This document shows, piece by piece, positions 46,830 to 58,150 of a stretch of DNA of 64,000 bases. The notes under the pieces are model-generated. The model saw nothing but the letters and a program-made list of their open reading frames with translations, was not told the origin of the DNA and did not search any database. This DNA is from Piper betle (Eukaryota; Streptophyta; Magnoliopsida; Piperales; Piperaceae). The translations under genes and the position numbers were made by a program. Position 1 is the first letter of the stretch. Every line of letters begins with the position of its first letter. Where the stretch lies: NCBI GenBank assembly GCA_033002965.1, contig JAURVB010003281.1:1-64000 (forward strand), given 5' to 3'.

Positions 46830-48345
46830 GCTCGTGGCTATCAATGGCGGTTGGTCGGTGACGAGATCATAAGAGTAATGAGATGAATGGATAAGGAGGA
46901 GGAAGTGGATACGTGTAGACATGGCGACAGCGACGGCGACAGGTGATGCGGTCATGGGGAAGGAGTTCGGAGCTGTGCTACCATTATTTGTTAGCCCATG
47001 ATTAGTTTTAACATAGTTGTAAAATTCAATTTTGACTCTAAAATCTTGTGATTTTCTGAATTAAACATAGTCAATGAGTCCTTGGTCGATAGATTTTAAA
47101 AGCAACCCTCTACATGTCTTTGTCTTCCCGAAAAGACTTTGAAAACATATTATATTCTTTTAGTTTAATTAAATCAATAATTTTAAGTAACCTAAACCAA
47201 ATATTTATTAATATAAAATATTAAAAAAAGAAATATCCTATCTTTTTGCTTGTTAAATTAAAAAATTGTATAAATATTGACTTTGAGTTGGCTTGGAATC
47301 AACTCCTAGTTAAGTTCACTCTCCAGTCTATTGAGTCAAGTTTGATTCTCAAATTTTTAAACTTCATATTTTGAAAGTTGCGATTAGTTCCTAAGAGTTT
47401 GTGTTGGTATGAGCTAAATCGACACCGACACATGCTAGTAATTTGTACATATTGAATGATGTTGTCATAAAATCATCTATTGAATGGAAAGATTGTATTC
47501 CATAATTTCAAGGGAATTTTCTACTTTGGATGTCCGAACTTATTTTAATTCAAACAGAACCAATATTAAGTTGAATTAATCCATTTTTCATTATTTATTC
47601 ATTTGTTTGTAAACAAATTAGTTAAACTTGAGTTGGTCACCTTAGTTAACCAACTTAATATTTTTTTTAAAAAATGAACTCATAAATTACAAACCATTAT
47701 ATTATGATGTAAATTTTATCCATTTTAGTATATAATGGGCTTTGGTTCCTCCCAATGGAGATGTCTCCATCGGGAGAAGTAAAAAAATTCTTTAGTAAAA
47801 ATAAAACACTTAATTTAAATAGATGGATAGATTCAATTTGTCATGACGTTCATACCAGGTTAAATTGATACTCGACACTTAATTTAAATAGATGGATAGA
47901 TTCCATTTGTCCTTACGTTCAGACGGGGTTAAATTGATACTCGACAATTGCTTCTTAATTTATTTTGGTTATGTAAATTTTAACTTGGAAGTGGTTGATA
48001 TTTAATTAAACACCACTTTCAATCAAATGAACTTTTAATTAAATTTAATCACGATAACTTAAACATCTTTTAATTAATGAACACCTGATTTTCATAACTA
48101 TGATAATCTGCAAAAAGTTAAAAGAAAAAAATATTAGATTGTGCTAATACTCCTACTTCAACTCAAGTTGATGGGGTTAATTTTGTTTGATTTCAAAAAT
48201 CATAATTGTGTAATTTGAATAGATAATTAAAATTACTTTGAGCTGATATTTTTATATGAGCATTAGCTGAAAGCTGAAAAGCATAAAAATTTTGAGAGCA
48301 AATCTGTAATTACGGAGCCCGAAATCTGGGAACTTCCCAATTTTG
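46830..48345. repeat. Inter-FPGS spacer, copy 2 of the large direct repeat
   Basis: Collinear with 26,420-28,000 (see that entry). Here the match ends at about 48,345 (GAACTTCCCAATTTTG), where organellar-type DNA begins; in copy 1 it continues into the 3' flank of FPGS B. Within it a 55-65 bp piece around TTGATACTCGACA and TTAATTTAAATAGATGGATA is duplicated (47,805-47,945). No gene. Confidence 0.85.
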
Positions 48346-48589
48346 TCTTCTTTTTCGAGGAAGATTGATAGCTCTTCGTCACCCTGGTTATGAGCCAACG
48401 GTAGAGCGAATTCCTCAGCTTCCACACATGTCATAGAATGCATTGATTTGGCATTTGTCAACCAGTGGATCAGAGTGGAACTATGTGTGCCCGATTGACA
48501 CTGAAAAACCAATATCAGCCAAAGAAGATTTGTACCTACTGTGTGCCATGACTCCTCGAGGGCTACGATGTCTTGAAATGATCCCCAAG

Positions 48590-48800
48590 TGTTGTCACCA
48601 AAAACCTTCCCTGATTGACAAAACGTCCCGCTACTTACACTTGAAAAAGTAGCTTTCAAGGTCTCGTCACTTCGGTGAATCGTTTGAGCCCTGATCCATT
48701 TTCAGTGCAATGGAGCTAGACCCAGTGAGCTGTTATGCTTTCTTCAAAAGATGGCTGATTCTAAGCCCACCTCTCGGTTGTCATCGTCGCAATTTCTCGA
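48590..48800 (-). pseudogene. Organellar large-subunit rRNA fragment 1 (mitochondrial type)
   Basis: The minus strand reads GAATCAGCCATCTTTTGAAG, GAAAGCATAACAGCTCACTGG, GTCTAGCTCCATTGC and AAGTAGCGGGACGTTTTGTC. The AACAGCTCACTGG stretch next to the CAGCCATC stretch is a conserved part of bacterial-type 23S rRNA; the following part resembles plant mitochondrial 26S rRNA as I recall it. It is a nuclear copy of organellar DNA, not a functional rRNA gene. How far the organellar DNA extends left (48,345-48,590) is unclear. Confidence 0.75.
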
Positions 48801-49289
48801 TTATTATACGATGATTTCTTAACTTTTCATATATAGAAATAGATAGACTAGAAATGACATCTCTTATGTCAATGATGCCAAAGGGATATTAAATGAAAGA
48901 AATTGGGATATGGATGAAATATAATGAAATAGAGCCACTTTTAGATTCCCTTCGACAATTTCTGATCGATCAAAATCAACACAATGAGTATATTGAAGAG
49001 ATAGAATTGGGGTGTTGTTTCTATGTACATATCATATACGTAATATACATGTCAATATATGTACATAATTTGCATGTACATATATCGAGAGCATATCTTT
49101 ATATAATATGATTGTATAGAATATACTAATGGCTAGTGTAGTAGAAAGGACTATATGAACTTTTCTACCACACTATCCATTAGTGTACTTAGATTGATAG
49201 TTCAGTCCTGCTTATTTCATTTAAATTTCTTCTTTTATTCTTATGAGGAGCGAATAATTTAAAATTTGAGTCAAATTAATCATTTTGAC
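48801..49289. other. Insertion between two rRNA fragments
   Basis: About 490 bp of AT-rich DNA lies between two rRNA fragments that are only about 70 nt apart in bacterial 23S rRNA. A 72-codon open frame (48,893-49,111) has no recognised relatives. Either an insertion in the nuclear copy or a different organellar segment joined in. Confidence 0.45.
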
Positions 49290-49390
49290 AAACTGTTTTT
49301 ACGATCTAGGACCTTAGCGTACAATCTGGGTTGTTTCCCTCTTGACTTTGGATCTTAGCATCCAAAAAGTTTGTTTGTACAAACGATCGC
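49290..49390 (-). pseudogene. Organellar large-subunit rRNA fragment 2
   Basis: The minus strand reads GTCAAGAGGGAAACAACCCA, GATTGTACGCTAAGGTCCTA, matching the conserved GAGGGAAACAACCCAGA...GCTAAGGTCC region of 23S-type rRNA, which lies just 5' of fragment 1. Order and strand agree with fragment 1. Confidence 0.75.
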
Positions 49391-49611
49391 TGGAAGAACT
49401 AAGAAAGAGAGTTGCGCCTAGCCGTTGAGAGTGTCTGTTGTCTCTGTAGAGGAACAATACGATCTTAGACTGGCCCTCTTAGCATGACCTAGAAAGAAAA
49501 AGGACTGCCCCCTTCACACATGGCCTAGAAAGAAAAAGGACTTGTAGCTCAGCAGTCCACCGGGTGGGTTTCTTTATTCTTCCAAGTGTCTTCTTGGATA
49601 GTTATAGTGGC
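49391..49611. other. Spacer with a short tandem duplication
   Basis: The block CCTAGAAAGAAAAAGGACT occurs twice (about 49,488 and 49,523). May still be part of the organellar insert. No gene. Confidence 0.4.
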
Positions 49612-50434
49612 CATGGCTGCATAAATTGGAATCAAAATCGGTTTCGGTTTTTTGAGGGAGTCAGATTTGGAATCGGAATCGGTCTAAATCGGACAGGAAT
49701 CGGTTCAGTTGAATCGGTTTGAATAGGTTCAAATCGGTCATATATAATAATTTGACAACTCATAACATAAATATATAAAAATTAGATATTGATGTCATTT
49801 TGATATTATTGTGTGTATTATATTTTATGATATTTTTTAATATTTTTTAGATTTTTTGAATTATTTAGAGTTAGTTATTATTTTTGACTCGAGTCAGACA
49901 TGAGTCAAGTTTTAATTACGAAAATGCCACTGAGTGTTATTTCTTTCGCTCGCCTTTTCTCTCCCGTATCCGCCCTCCTTCCCCGTCGTGGCCGCCGTCG
50001 CTGCCGCGCCCCCTCCCCCAAGACCCGCCCCACCCTGCGCCCGGCCCTGTGCTCGCCGCACCCCACCCCCCTACCGCCCGCCCGCACGCCGCCCTCCGTG
50101 CCTCGCCTCGCCTGCCGCGCCCACGGCCTCACCAACCTTGCCCTGTGCCCGCCGCGCCCCACCCCCCTCCCCCAGACCCTGCGCCCGCCCTCGCCCGCCG
50201 CGCCTCGCCTTGCACCCGTCGCGCCCCACCTCCCCCCGCCCCACCCCACGCTGTCCCTCCCCGCCGTTGCTGCCCCACCCCGTTGCGCCTTGGCCCCCTG
50301 TGCCCAGAATCGGCCGATTTGGACGGACCGATTCGGATGAAAACCGATTCTATGGGTTTTTTGAATCGGTTTGCCTCCAATCCGAGTGGAATCCGGCCGA
50401 TTCCAATTCGGAATCGGCGATTCATGCAACAGTG
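49612..50434. mobile_element. Non-autonomous hAT element, 823 bp, 8-bp target duplication
   Basis: Target duplication ATAGTGGC at 49604-49611 and 50435-50442. Ends: left CATGGCTGCATAAATTGG, right (reverse complement) CACTGTTGCATGAATCG. Both ends are packed with AATCGG/CCGATT repeats. The inside (about 49,930-50,310) is a CpG-rich, C-rich block. No transposase. Ends and repeats match the large element at 58,151-62,405, which is the obvious source type of transposase. Confidence 0.88.
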
Positions 50435-50442
50435 ATAGTGGC

Positions 50443-50894
50443 CCATAGGCGCGAGATGTATCTTGTGGGGGGATGGCGGTCCGGTCCTTTCAGGCAGTGG
50501 CCTGACGGTAGTGTGATAAGCCCATGACTTCGAGAGCATCTTCCCATGCCATTCATGCAGTTTTTGGTGGACCACCTTCTTCAATAGCTAGCTTGCAAAG
50601 CGTCTTGTTCAAGGCTTCAACTTGAACTTACTTGACTTAAAAAAAGAAAAAGAAGAAAAAAGGGCTTGTGCATAGTAGGCGGAGGAGAAACATTGCTTAA
50701 TAGGAACATCGTACGCCCACTTTAAAGTTCGCAAACCATACTATTGTCGCAAGGGAGAAAAATACCACAATATTGTGCGTAAATAAGTTCATTAAAAGTA
50801 CATTAGTGTGGACATTAACAATGTAAAACTTAAACGAAGTTCGCAGTTTTATTTGGAACAAATTTCTTCTCTGATACAGGCATGCAACAATCAT
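50443..50894. other. 3' flank of FPGS copy E
   Basis: From about 50,710 it matches the 3' flanks of copies B and C. Left of that is short unassigned DNA with an A-rich tract (50,638-50,660). Confidence 0.6.
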
Positions 50895-53800
50895 TCATTT
50901 ATTCATTATTTTCAACATGTCCCCAACAAGATACAGAGAACCAGTCACCAGAACCTGCCAACAGCAAATTAATGATTCAAATATCTGAAGAAGAAATAGT
51001 CGAGGCTGTTCTTAATTTCTTTTTGTGTGTTTAGATGATGAATTTGTTTTCTGTAACAACTAGTAGCTGCTATTTGCTGCATACCTGAAAGCGGGTGGAT
51101 TGGTTCTTGTTTGCGGTGTCTCTAAGCCACTCAAGAGCTAGATGCAATGACTGGAAAACAGTACTCTTCTCGCCAACCTTGGCATAAGTCACCGTGTCTT
51201 CCATTCTTTCACCTTAATGAGTGTAAAATACAATAGGACATCAATAAAATACTGATCAAAAGGACAAACAACCAAACTCATAAATAACTAAAATAAGATG
51301 GCTCTAACTTGTTTCCTATAGCACACATCTCCTTCTTAAGTCTAGTGCCTAAATGTAATTACGTTATATGCATACATTGCAAAAAGACCAACACTAAACA
51401 CTTCCATTAGCTTTCCTAAACATTTAGATACCTTTTTGTACAATCTTTTCCCATGTTTGTTGAATTGTTCTTTGCCAGGACAATTCAACCTGGGACTCAT
51501 CTGTTGGAAAATACTGGCTTCCAAGTTTGTAGAGTTCGGGTATATATGGTGCAAAGACAGCCTTGTGGAAGCAAATTCCTTGAAAACGCATAATAGTGAT
51601 CAAGAAACAAATTAATTTTAAGTTTACTCAATTAAAGGCAACATAACTGTGGTATACCGTTGTTTGAACAAGTATTCAGAAGGGGAGGCAAAAGCAGCAT
51701 GGGATCGCGCTGGGTCATACAGTTGAACAGAAGTATCTGTTTGTTCAAGAACCTAGAGATTAGGACATCTTTTAAAATGACAATGAACACGAAGAATTTG
51801 CAACAACTTGATTTTACCTGTATAGAATCTTTTTCATTGGGGAGTTCAATGTTGAGCCCGTCTGAAAGTTTTTGCTGTAAGAGTTTCCTTTTCTCATCAT
51901 CATAGAGATGATTATTAGAAATTGTATGCTGCCAAAGGTCCTTCTTGACTGCTTGTGAAAACCATTTTGCACACACCTCCATGCTTTCTGGTGTGTGTGC
52001 TCCATCTAAAAAGAAAACTAGTCCTCCAACATTATTGCCACCATCCACACTGATATATGGATCCACAATAATCTGTGCACGTCCTTGCAACTTCACAGTT
52101 GCAAGCCCTCTGCACATCTCTACCGGCAAAGAGGTCTGCATTATGCACGAAACAGGAAGAAATTACTTCTTCGCCTTTTATTTTAGGAAGAATCATTTCT
52201 TTGAGACATTTAAAGAGATGGGAACCACTGATAAGTCCAAATTATGATAATAATCTAAGTTGCCACATACGGCCTGTTCCATATGCACATCTTCAAAGTG
52301 CCGTGTCCTGTGGAGCCAAGAGCGACACAATGCAACTGCAAGTGCTGCGTTAAGATATTGATGTTCTCCGTCAAGTCCAAGGTTTAAACCATTCAACAAG
52401 GAGGGATTTAAAGGTGAGACCACTACCAAAGGTACCTGAAAGTAGAAAAAATTATATATATATATATATATAAGTTTCGTTGTAACAACGAAAGATCTCC
52501 TCAATGGAAAATGGATATGGGACTACAATTTCATATACCGAGGGCTTTATATATCAATACATTCAAATAAACTTTGGTGGATGAATGTTAGTAGTGTAAA
52601 CAATCCAGACTCACATTTAACTTAGAAGCCTCGTCCTTTAGAACAGTCATAGCATCTTCCCTTTGTGGAATAGTGAAAGCTGGAACGCCGTGCTGAAAAG
52701 AGGATTTATAAGAAGTGGAAAAAAGAGCAAAACAAAAGAATGGACTGAATCTTGTTCCTAAAAAGTCAGGGTTCAGGAAAAAAATTGTTATTAAAAGGAG
52801 TGGTTAACTCTGGTTTAATTATATTAATTTCATTGAAACTGTATTATGTACCTTAAAAATTCCGGCCTTCTGCCAAGCAACCTCCCCAAGGGTGTGTCCT
52901 GCAATGCTTTAACGTTTTAGAACTGATAATCTAAGAGATAAAAGACCGCATTGGAACTGCAAACATGATAAACTTAATCTTTGGACAGATTGAAAAAGAA
53001 ATGGCAGTCCACGTATACAAAAAACTGACCAATAACATCCATATGATCATGCCCTAAAGAAGCTATTCCACAAACAATCGGCTGTTGAACCTGAAAACAA
53101 AAAGTATTGACCAATACAACTATAAGTGTCGACTGTTGTTATTTGATAGAAAACATCTGATGAGGGTAATGACGTCAATGCCGCCTAATTTTATTTCTAT
53201 CATATTGTAAGGGGTGGCTGCCAACCATTCATTCTCCGTGACAAATAGATCAATAGATTGTAAGTGCATAATAATCAGCCACACCAAAGGTTATTGAGGA
53301 GAGGAGTCCTTGCACGTTGAAACTCATTGGTGTGAGTATTATGATTGATTCATGGTAGAAGCTCAATATGTTGAGAATAGTCCCACACCTTGATATGAGT
53401 TGTGAACGAAGTGGCAAGCCCAAAAGTGAGGTGGACGTTTGTTAAAGCCTAATAAGTAGTATAAATAAATAACTTTCGAAGTGTTTAACCACCGCCTTGT
53501 AAGTGCAAGGTAATGTTTCGAAAATAGTTTCTCATCTAAAATAAATATGAGTTAGGATCTTGATAAATACTAAAAGGTGAACTTATAATGGCTTAGTAGT
53601 CATTTTGAATAAGGCCTAAATCTTCTCACAGTATTCACATGTAATGTTCATTGTCAATTTGAACCAATAAACACAATTGAAAGAGGAATTTTAGTTGCAA
53701 AAACTGTGATCAACTCTAAACAGGAAACACATGTTATTGGCCGTACATTCTACTAAGATAGGAGGTTTTTGATTTTGTGAGATATAATTATATGTTTCGG

Positions 53801-56158
53801 TGAAGCATCCTGCCAAAATAAAGAAAAAAGTGTTTCATATAAAGAATATTCTTACCACATTTGTTGAGTCGTACCTTCCACCCAAGCCAGCCTCCAAAAC
53901 TAGGACATCAACCTGTTTGACATAATTACTGATTAGTTAATTTTTTTAATTTTTTCTTCCACTTCTTCCCAAAAGGGGCAAGGGACAAGTATCTAGGATT
54001 CATGTGCTTAACGTTATCCTGCATTAATGTAATTCTTCTTCTTCCACTCGCACCCAAAAGTGTTGAGGATATACATCCTTAACTAAGATCAGTACAATAA
54101 CAAATGACAATTTTTTAATGCAATTGCAAATTGCAAATCATGTGATTCTAATTAATCTAGTATACATGTGCTCGGCATTATGCATTGATTATAACAATTT
54201 CTCAAGGTTTATTCCAAATTATAAAATATTTATTCCCCATGCAAAGTAAGTACATTCTAAAGTACCTTTTCCGCAGTATATATTTTGAAACATAGCAAAG
54301 CGAGGAAGCGGGGAAAGTAGGGCATTGGAAGACCAGAATCTGCTTTTTCCTGCAAGAAAATGAAAAGTTCAACCTATCAATGTAGTTTAAAATAGGCTAG
54401 GAAACTTATAATGCTAGTATGTAATAATATGAAAACCTTATTTTTCGAGAGACGGTTTCACTGTCAAATATATGTCATTGACGCAGGTGCCAACAGACAA
54501 GCAAACCGCCTCAATTTCTTTTTAAATTCTCCAAATAGTGTCTTCATAGTATGTACTGACAACGAGTTTCATAATTTGTATAGTTATAGTTATAGGTCTA
54601 AACAGTATAGATATTGTAATCCTTAATGCTGAATGTACATTGTGAATATTCCCTAATCATGTTTGTCGGGCATTCCCACTCAGTGATGTTCCATAAAATG
54701 TTGTGATCGGCTCTCTTAAAGTAGCTAGGCATGTTAAGTTGATTAAAAGAAGATGTGTTTCAATGCTGGGTGAGTCCTTAATTTTCTCTCAAAATAATCT
54801 CATGGTCCGTTTAATTGGCATGAAAATTGTGTAAATTAAAACAAAAATCATAGGAAATAGAAATACAATGAAATGAAAGAACATGAAAATTTTAAAGATT
54901 TTCCTTACATGTTTAGATGTCAAAAAAATAAGATAAAAATAAAATATTTTCCCTATTGTGTTTCTCCTAAAATTTCTCCATTTTTTTGTTTTTCACAACA
55001 ACCAAAAACTATGCTTTGTAAAATTTTTACATATATTTGTTTTGTTTTGACTGGAAATAAAATTTTTTTTGACCACATTTCAAAACATGCAAACGCAAAG
55101 AAATTTTTAACCCTTAGATTTGATATTTCTTTTGTATAATTTCAACACAATCAAACAAACCCGGAGGGAGTCCTTGAGATGAAAAGTGGCATTACCTTAA
55201 GCCTATTCCAACACCACCAGAAATTCGACAAAAACTTCTCTTTAGGCATTTCCATCCTGACAGGACAAAATTATTAAATCAACATTAATTATAAATTCAA
55301 TTCATTATTTTTGCTTCCAAGAAATGTCACAAGCCCAAGTGCAATAGTTAATTTCTATGGAAACACCAAAAAACTTCTTTGTTGAGCTATGACTAAGGGG
55401 AGAAAAAAATAATAAAAACAAACTACCCATCCAAGCGATATCTTTCTCGAATGTCAATCAAATGACCGGAGTAAAGGCCAGTGCGAAAGCCGTAATTGCG
55501 TAGAATAGATTCGGCAAAGGTGCAGGTCGACCCCTGCATTGTGCCACATGAGCCAGCAGCAACATATTGTCAAATTTACAAGCACGTACAGTGCTGATCA
55601 TGATCAGAAATGAAGTTAATTTTACCTTCCCCTTGGTGCCAGCAACATGGATAACCTTCAATCCAGAAATGGGTCCTTCAAGCTCCAAAATCTACAATTC
55701 GTACATTGCGAATACAGATCCCCGAGTACTCAACAAATAAACGAACCCAGATATATATGGAGATGATGAAGAACGAGTGATGCATGCACCTTCAAATACT
55801 CAAACATAACATCGTAGCCACCCCCATTGTTGGATTCATCCACGCGAGTGAGCGGTCTCTTGGCCAACGACGACAGCGCATCCAGCGCTCGCTCGTAGGC
55901 GGACGGAGAGCAATCGACACCGCCACCTGCCAAATGCCATCACCATATTTCAGATATAAACTCGACCACGTTGTAGCTAACAAACAGGTTACAAACGTAT
56001 ACATAAATGATATGTACAAGCTAGCAAGCTAGAGCTCATGCAACATGCATGCGAAAACTAAACATCACAGGACGTTTCAATCAGCCTTGAAGTTATCATC
56101 ATCAAAGGGAGTTTGGTACTGAGAAATGAGAGGTACCAGCTGTACCAGCTCCAGACAT
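50895..56158 (-). CDS. FPGS: Folylpolyglutamate synthase-like, copy E, 538 aa, 16 exons, intact frame but altered motifs
   Basis: Exons in gene order: 56137-56158, 55790-55926, 55626-55691, 55427-55533, 55196-55256, 54266-54349, 53856-53912, 53030-53090, 52852-52898, 52615-52692, 52271-52435, 51818-52135, 51658-51736, 51432-51578, 51085-51212, 50895-50954. All GT-AG, phases match, 1,617 bp open. Starts MSGAGTAG. Kept: [12 protein letters not shown] (68-79), [29 protein letters not shown]. Changed: FTSPHL of copy A is YSGHL (96-100, one codon lost) and [10 protein letters not shown] is [10 protein letters not shown] (203-212), next to the lysine that I believe corresponds to the carbamylated residue of bacterial enzymes. 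It may be a weak, diverged or recently inactivated enzyme. Only copy besides A with a full frame; B is its nearest relative. Confidence 0.88.
52448..52472. repeat. (AT)n microsatellite in FPGS E intron
   Basis: Pure AT tract just inside the intron; the same place in copy B is where the MULE-like elements inserted. Confidence 0.9.
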
Positions 56159-56344
56159 GTCGACGCCGGCGATCAAGGTGAGGTTGGGATCACTTGGGGT
56201 GGGTGCAGGAGGAGATGGAGCGGGCAAGCAAATATACTATGGTGTCGGTGCGTCGGTGGGCGTGCGGAGACAGCCATGGCCCATTTGTATTCATGTGCGT
56301 GGTAAAGGAATCAACGGATTTTCTACATGTATTATCTAAGGAAT

Positions 56345-56575
56345 TTTTAATCTCGCGCTTCTCACTGAACTGGTCCGGCGAACGCTCTCATCTCCCAAAT
56401 TCTTCAAGCTAAATATGGGTATTCTTCTAATTGATGGACTTCCACTCCCACTCGTTCTTCCACAATGCTTAAGAAGGGCATCCTTTCTGGTGTTAAGCAT
56501 CTTCCAGGTAATTGTATTTGGTGCCTTGGTGATGGAGTTCGTATTGCCATGGGACTTGATCCCTAGGTACCTAAA
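56345..56575 (+). mobile_element. LINE fragment
   Basis: Matches 38,931-39,175 of the LINE almost base for base (CTCACTGAACTGG, CTAAATATGGGTATTCTTCT, AAGGGCATCCTTTCTGG, CCATGGGACTTGATCCC), minus about 18 bases near its start. It lies just upstream of FPGS copy E. A second, truncated copy or a transferred piece. Confidence 0.9.
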
Positions 56576-56830
56576 GGTTGTTGGCCTAAGATTTATATAA
56601 TTATAAATGTACTAAAAGTAGTTTGCCTTAGTTTCTTCATAATACATGCATGTGCTCCGATCAAAACTAAACAAGTGAGGCCATGCCGGTGCTACAAAAT
56701 ATATATTAGAAAGTTCAATCCCTCCTCTACGAAAAAATAACCAGTTAAAAATTGTGCGCAGAAGCAACTCTTTAACAACTTCGCTCATTCGTGCACGAAA
56801 TTAGCTAAAGAAAAAAGGCAAATGGATGCT
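56573..56830. repeat. Spacer repeat, copy 1
   Basis: Matches 57,850-58,090 (shared: GTTGGCCTAAGAT, AAAAGTAGTT, ATGCCGGT, GCAACTCTTTAAC, CGTG/C.GAAATTAGC). Non-coding. 56,830-57,240 beyond it holds nothing recognisable. Confidence 0.7.
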
Positions 56831-57250
56831 GTTTAGGCCTTGTGAGGATAAAGTGAAGCGCCCACGTGTGAGGAAGCAAAAGCAAGGCATCAGCGTGGGC
56901 TTTGCGCCTGACAAAGACAGGCGAGTGTCATTTAAGTCGGTGTTTTAATCCAATTGGGGCACACAACATTCATTAATTGAGAAAAGTACTCTTTAATATT
57001 TTAGAATGAAGAGACATGCATGCCTCAATTATTATATTTTAATACTTTTCAATTATAATTGAATGGTTTAAGTAAACTTTGGTCAAATAACATTTAACTA
57101 TTCAAATTCTTTTAGTGAAATTTTAACAGAAAAAGGCACAGTATTGTGCATTAAAAGGCACACTAGTGTTCTCATTGCAATGCCAAGCTTAATAGCAAAT
57201 TCCCATTTTCATGTTGAACGAAATATTGCTTCTCTGCTACCAGCATTATT

Positions 57251-57556
57251 TTCTTTTATCAATGTTTTCAACACGTCCCCTATTAGAATTAATGAACCAG
57301 TCACCAGCACCTGCCACCAATAAAATGGACCATTTCAATATCTTGACAACAAATAGTCCAGCAATTATTGGGCATTTGGATGGAAAATTTGTTTTCTGTA
57401 CTAAAAAGTAGTTGCTATTTGCTCGTACATGAAAGCGGATATATTGGTTCTCGCTTGCATTGTCTCTAAGCCACTCGAGAGCTTGGCGCAAGGACTGAAA
57501 AACAGTACTGTTCTCGCCAACGTTGGCACAAGTCTCCGTGTCTTCCATCCTTTCAC
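57251..57556 (-). pseudogene. FPGS copy F: last two exons
   Basis: 57429-57556 (128 bp, as in A and E) reads ERMEDTETCANVGENSTVFQ; its donor side is CAT|GT instead of CAG|GT. 57251-57310 reads VLVTGSLILIGDVLK, but the family's terminal stop is gone and the frame runs on. No further FPGS exons lie to the right until copy G at 62.7 kb, so F and G are probably the two ends of one gene. Confidence 0.8.
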
Positions 57557-57599
57557 CTTAATCAAACCAAGTCAAGTGAATTTTATAAATTTTAACTCA

Positions 57600-58142
57600 A
57601 ACGGGCCGGGCCAAATGGCTCATTAATGATGTGAGCCCGACCGCCTGTCTTTGAGAGTACGGGCCAATAAAGTTTCTTCTTTAACAGATTAACACATGTG
57701 CTTCCACAGAGAACAAATAAGAGTACGGGTCAATAAAGCTGCTTCTTTTAACACATGCATGTGCTTCTATAAAGAATAAATAAGTGGGGCCATACCGGTA
57801 CCACAAAATATGCCTTATTAAAGGTCAATCACGTGAGGCTTTCTAAAAATAGTTGGCCTAAGATGTATACAATCATAAATTTGCTAAAAGTAGTTGGCTT
57901 GGCTTTCTTTCATAAAAAAGCAAATAAAAGGGGTTATGCCGGTACAATAAAATATACATTAAAAGTTCATTTTCTCCGCTACTAAAAAACCAAGTTGATA
58001 AAAGCAGCCTAGCTGAAAAATGTGAGCACCCCATTGCACGAGCAACTCTTTAACTACTTCGTTCTTTTGTGCGTGAAATTAGCAAAAAAACAAATAAATT
58101 AATTTTTAATTTTTATAAATATATTTTTTTCAAAACGGTTTA
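57600..58142. repeat. Spacer with internal duplications (copy 2 of the 56.57 kb repeat)
   Basis: 57,850-58,090 matches 56,573-56,830. Inside it, GTACGGGCCAATAAAG... and GTACGGGTCAATAAAG... (57,658 and 57,724) form another tandem pair of about 66 bp. No gene. Confidence 0.65.
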
Positions 58143-58150
58143 GTTTTGAG

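Noticed and set aside
48893..49111. 72-codon plus-strand frame next to the rRNA fragments
   Set aside because: No recognised motif, hydrophobic low-complexity end; left as part of an unassigned insertion.
49540..49600. tRNA-like GTAGCTCAGCAG sequence
   Set aside because: Only a D-arm-like string; no acceptor stem, anticodon arm or T-arm could be found around it.
49884..50584. Frames of 150-197 codons in the GC-rich core at 50 kb
   Set aside because: Inside the non-autonomous hAT element; composition-driven and overlapping on both strands.
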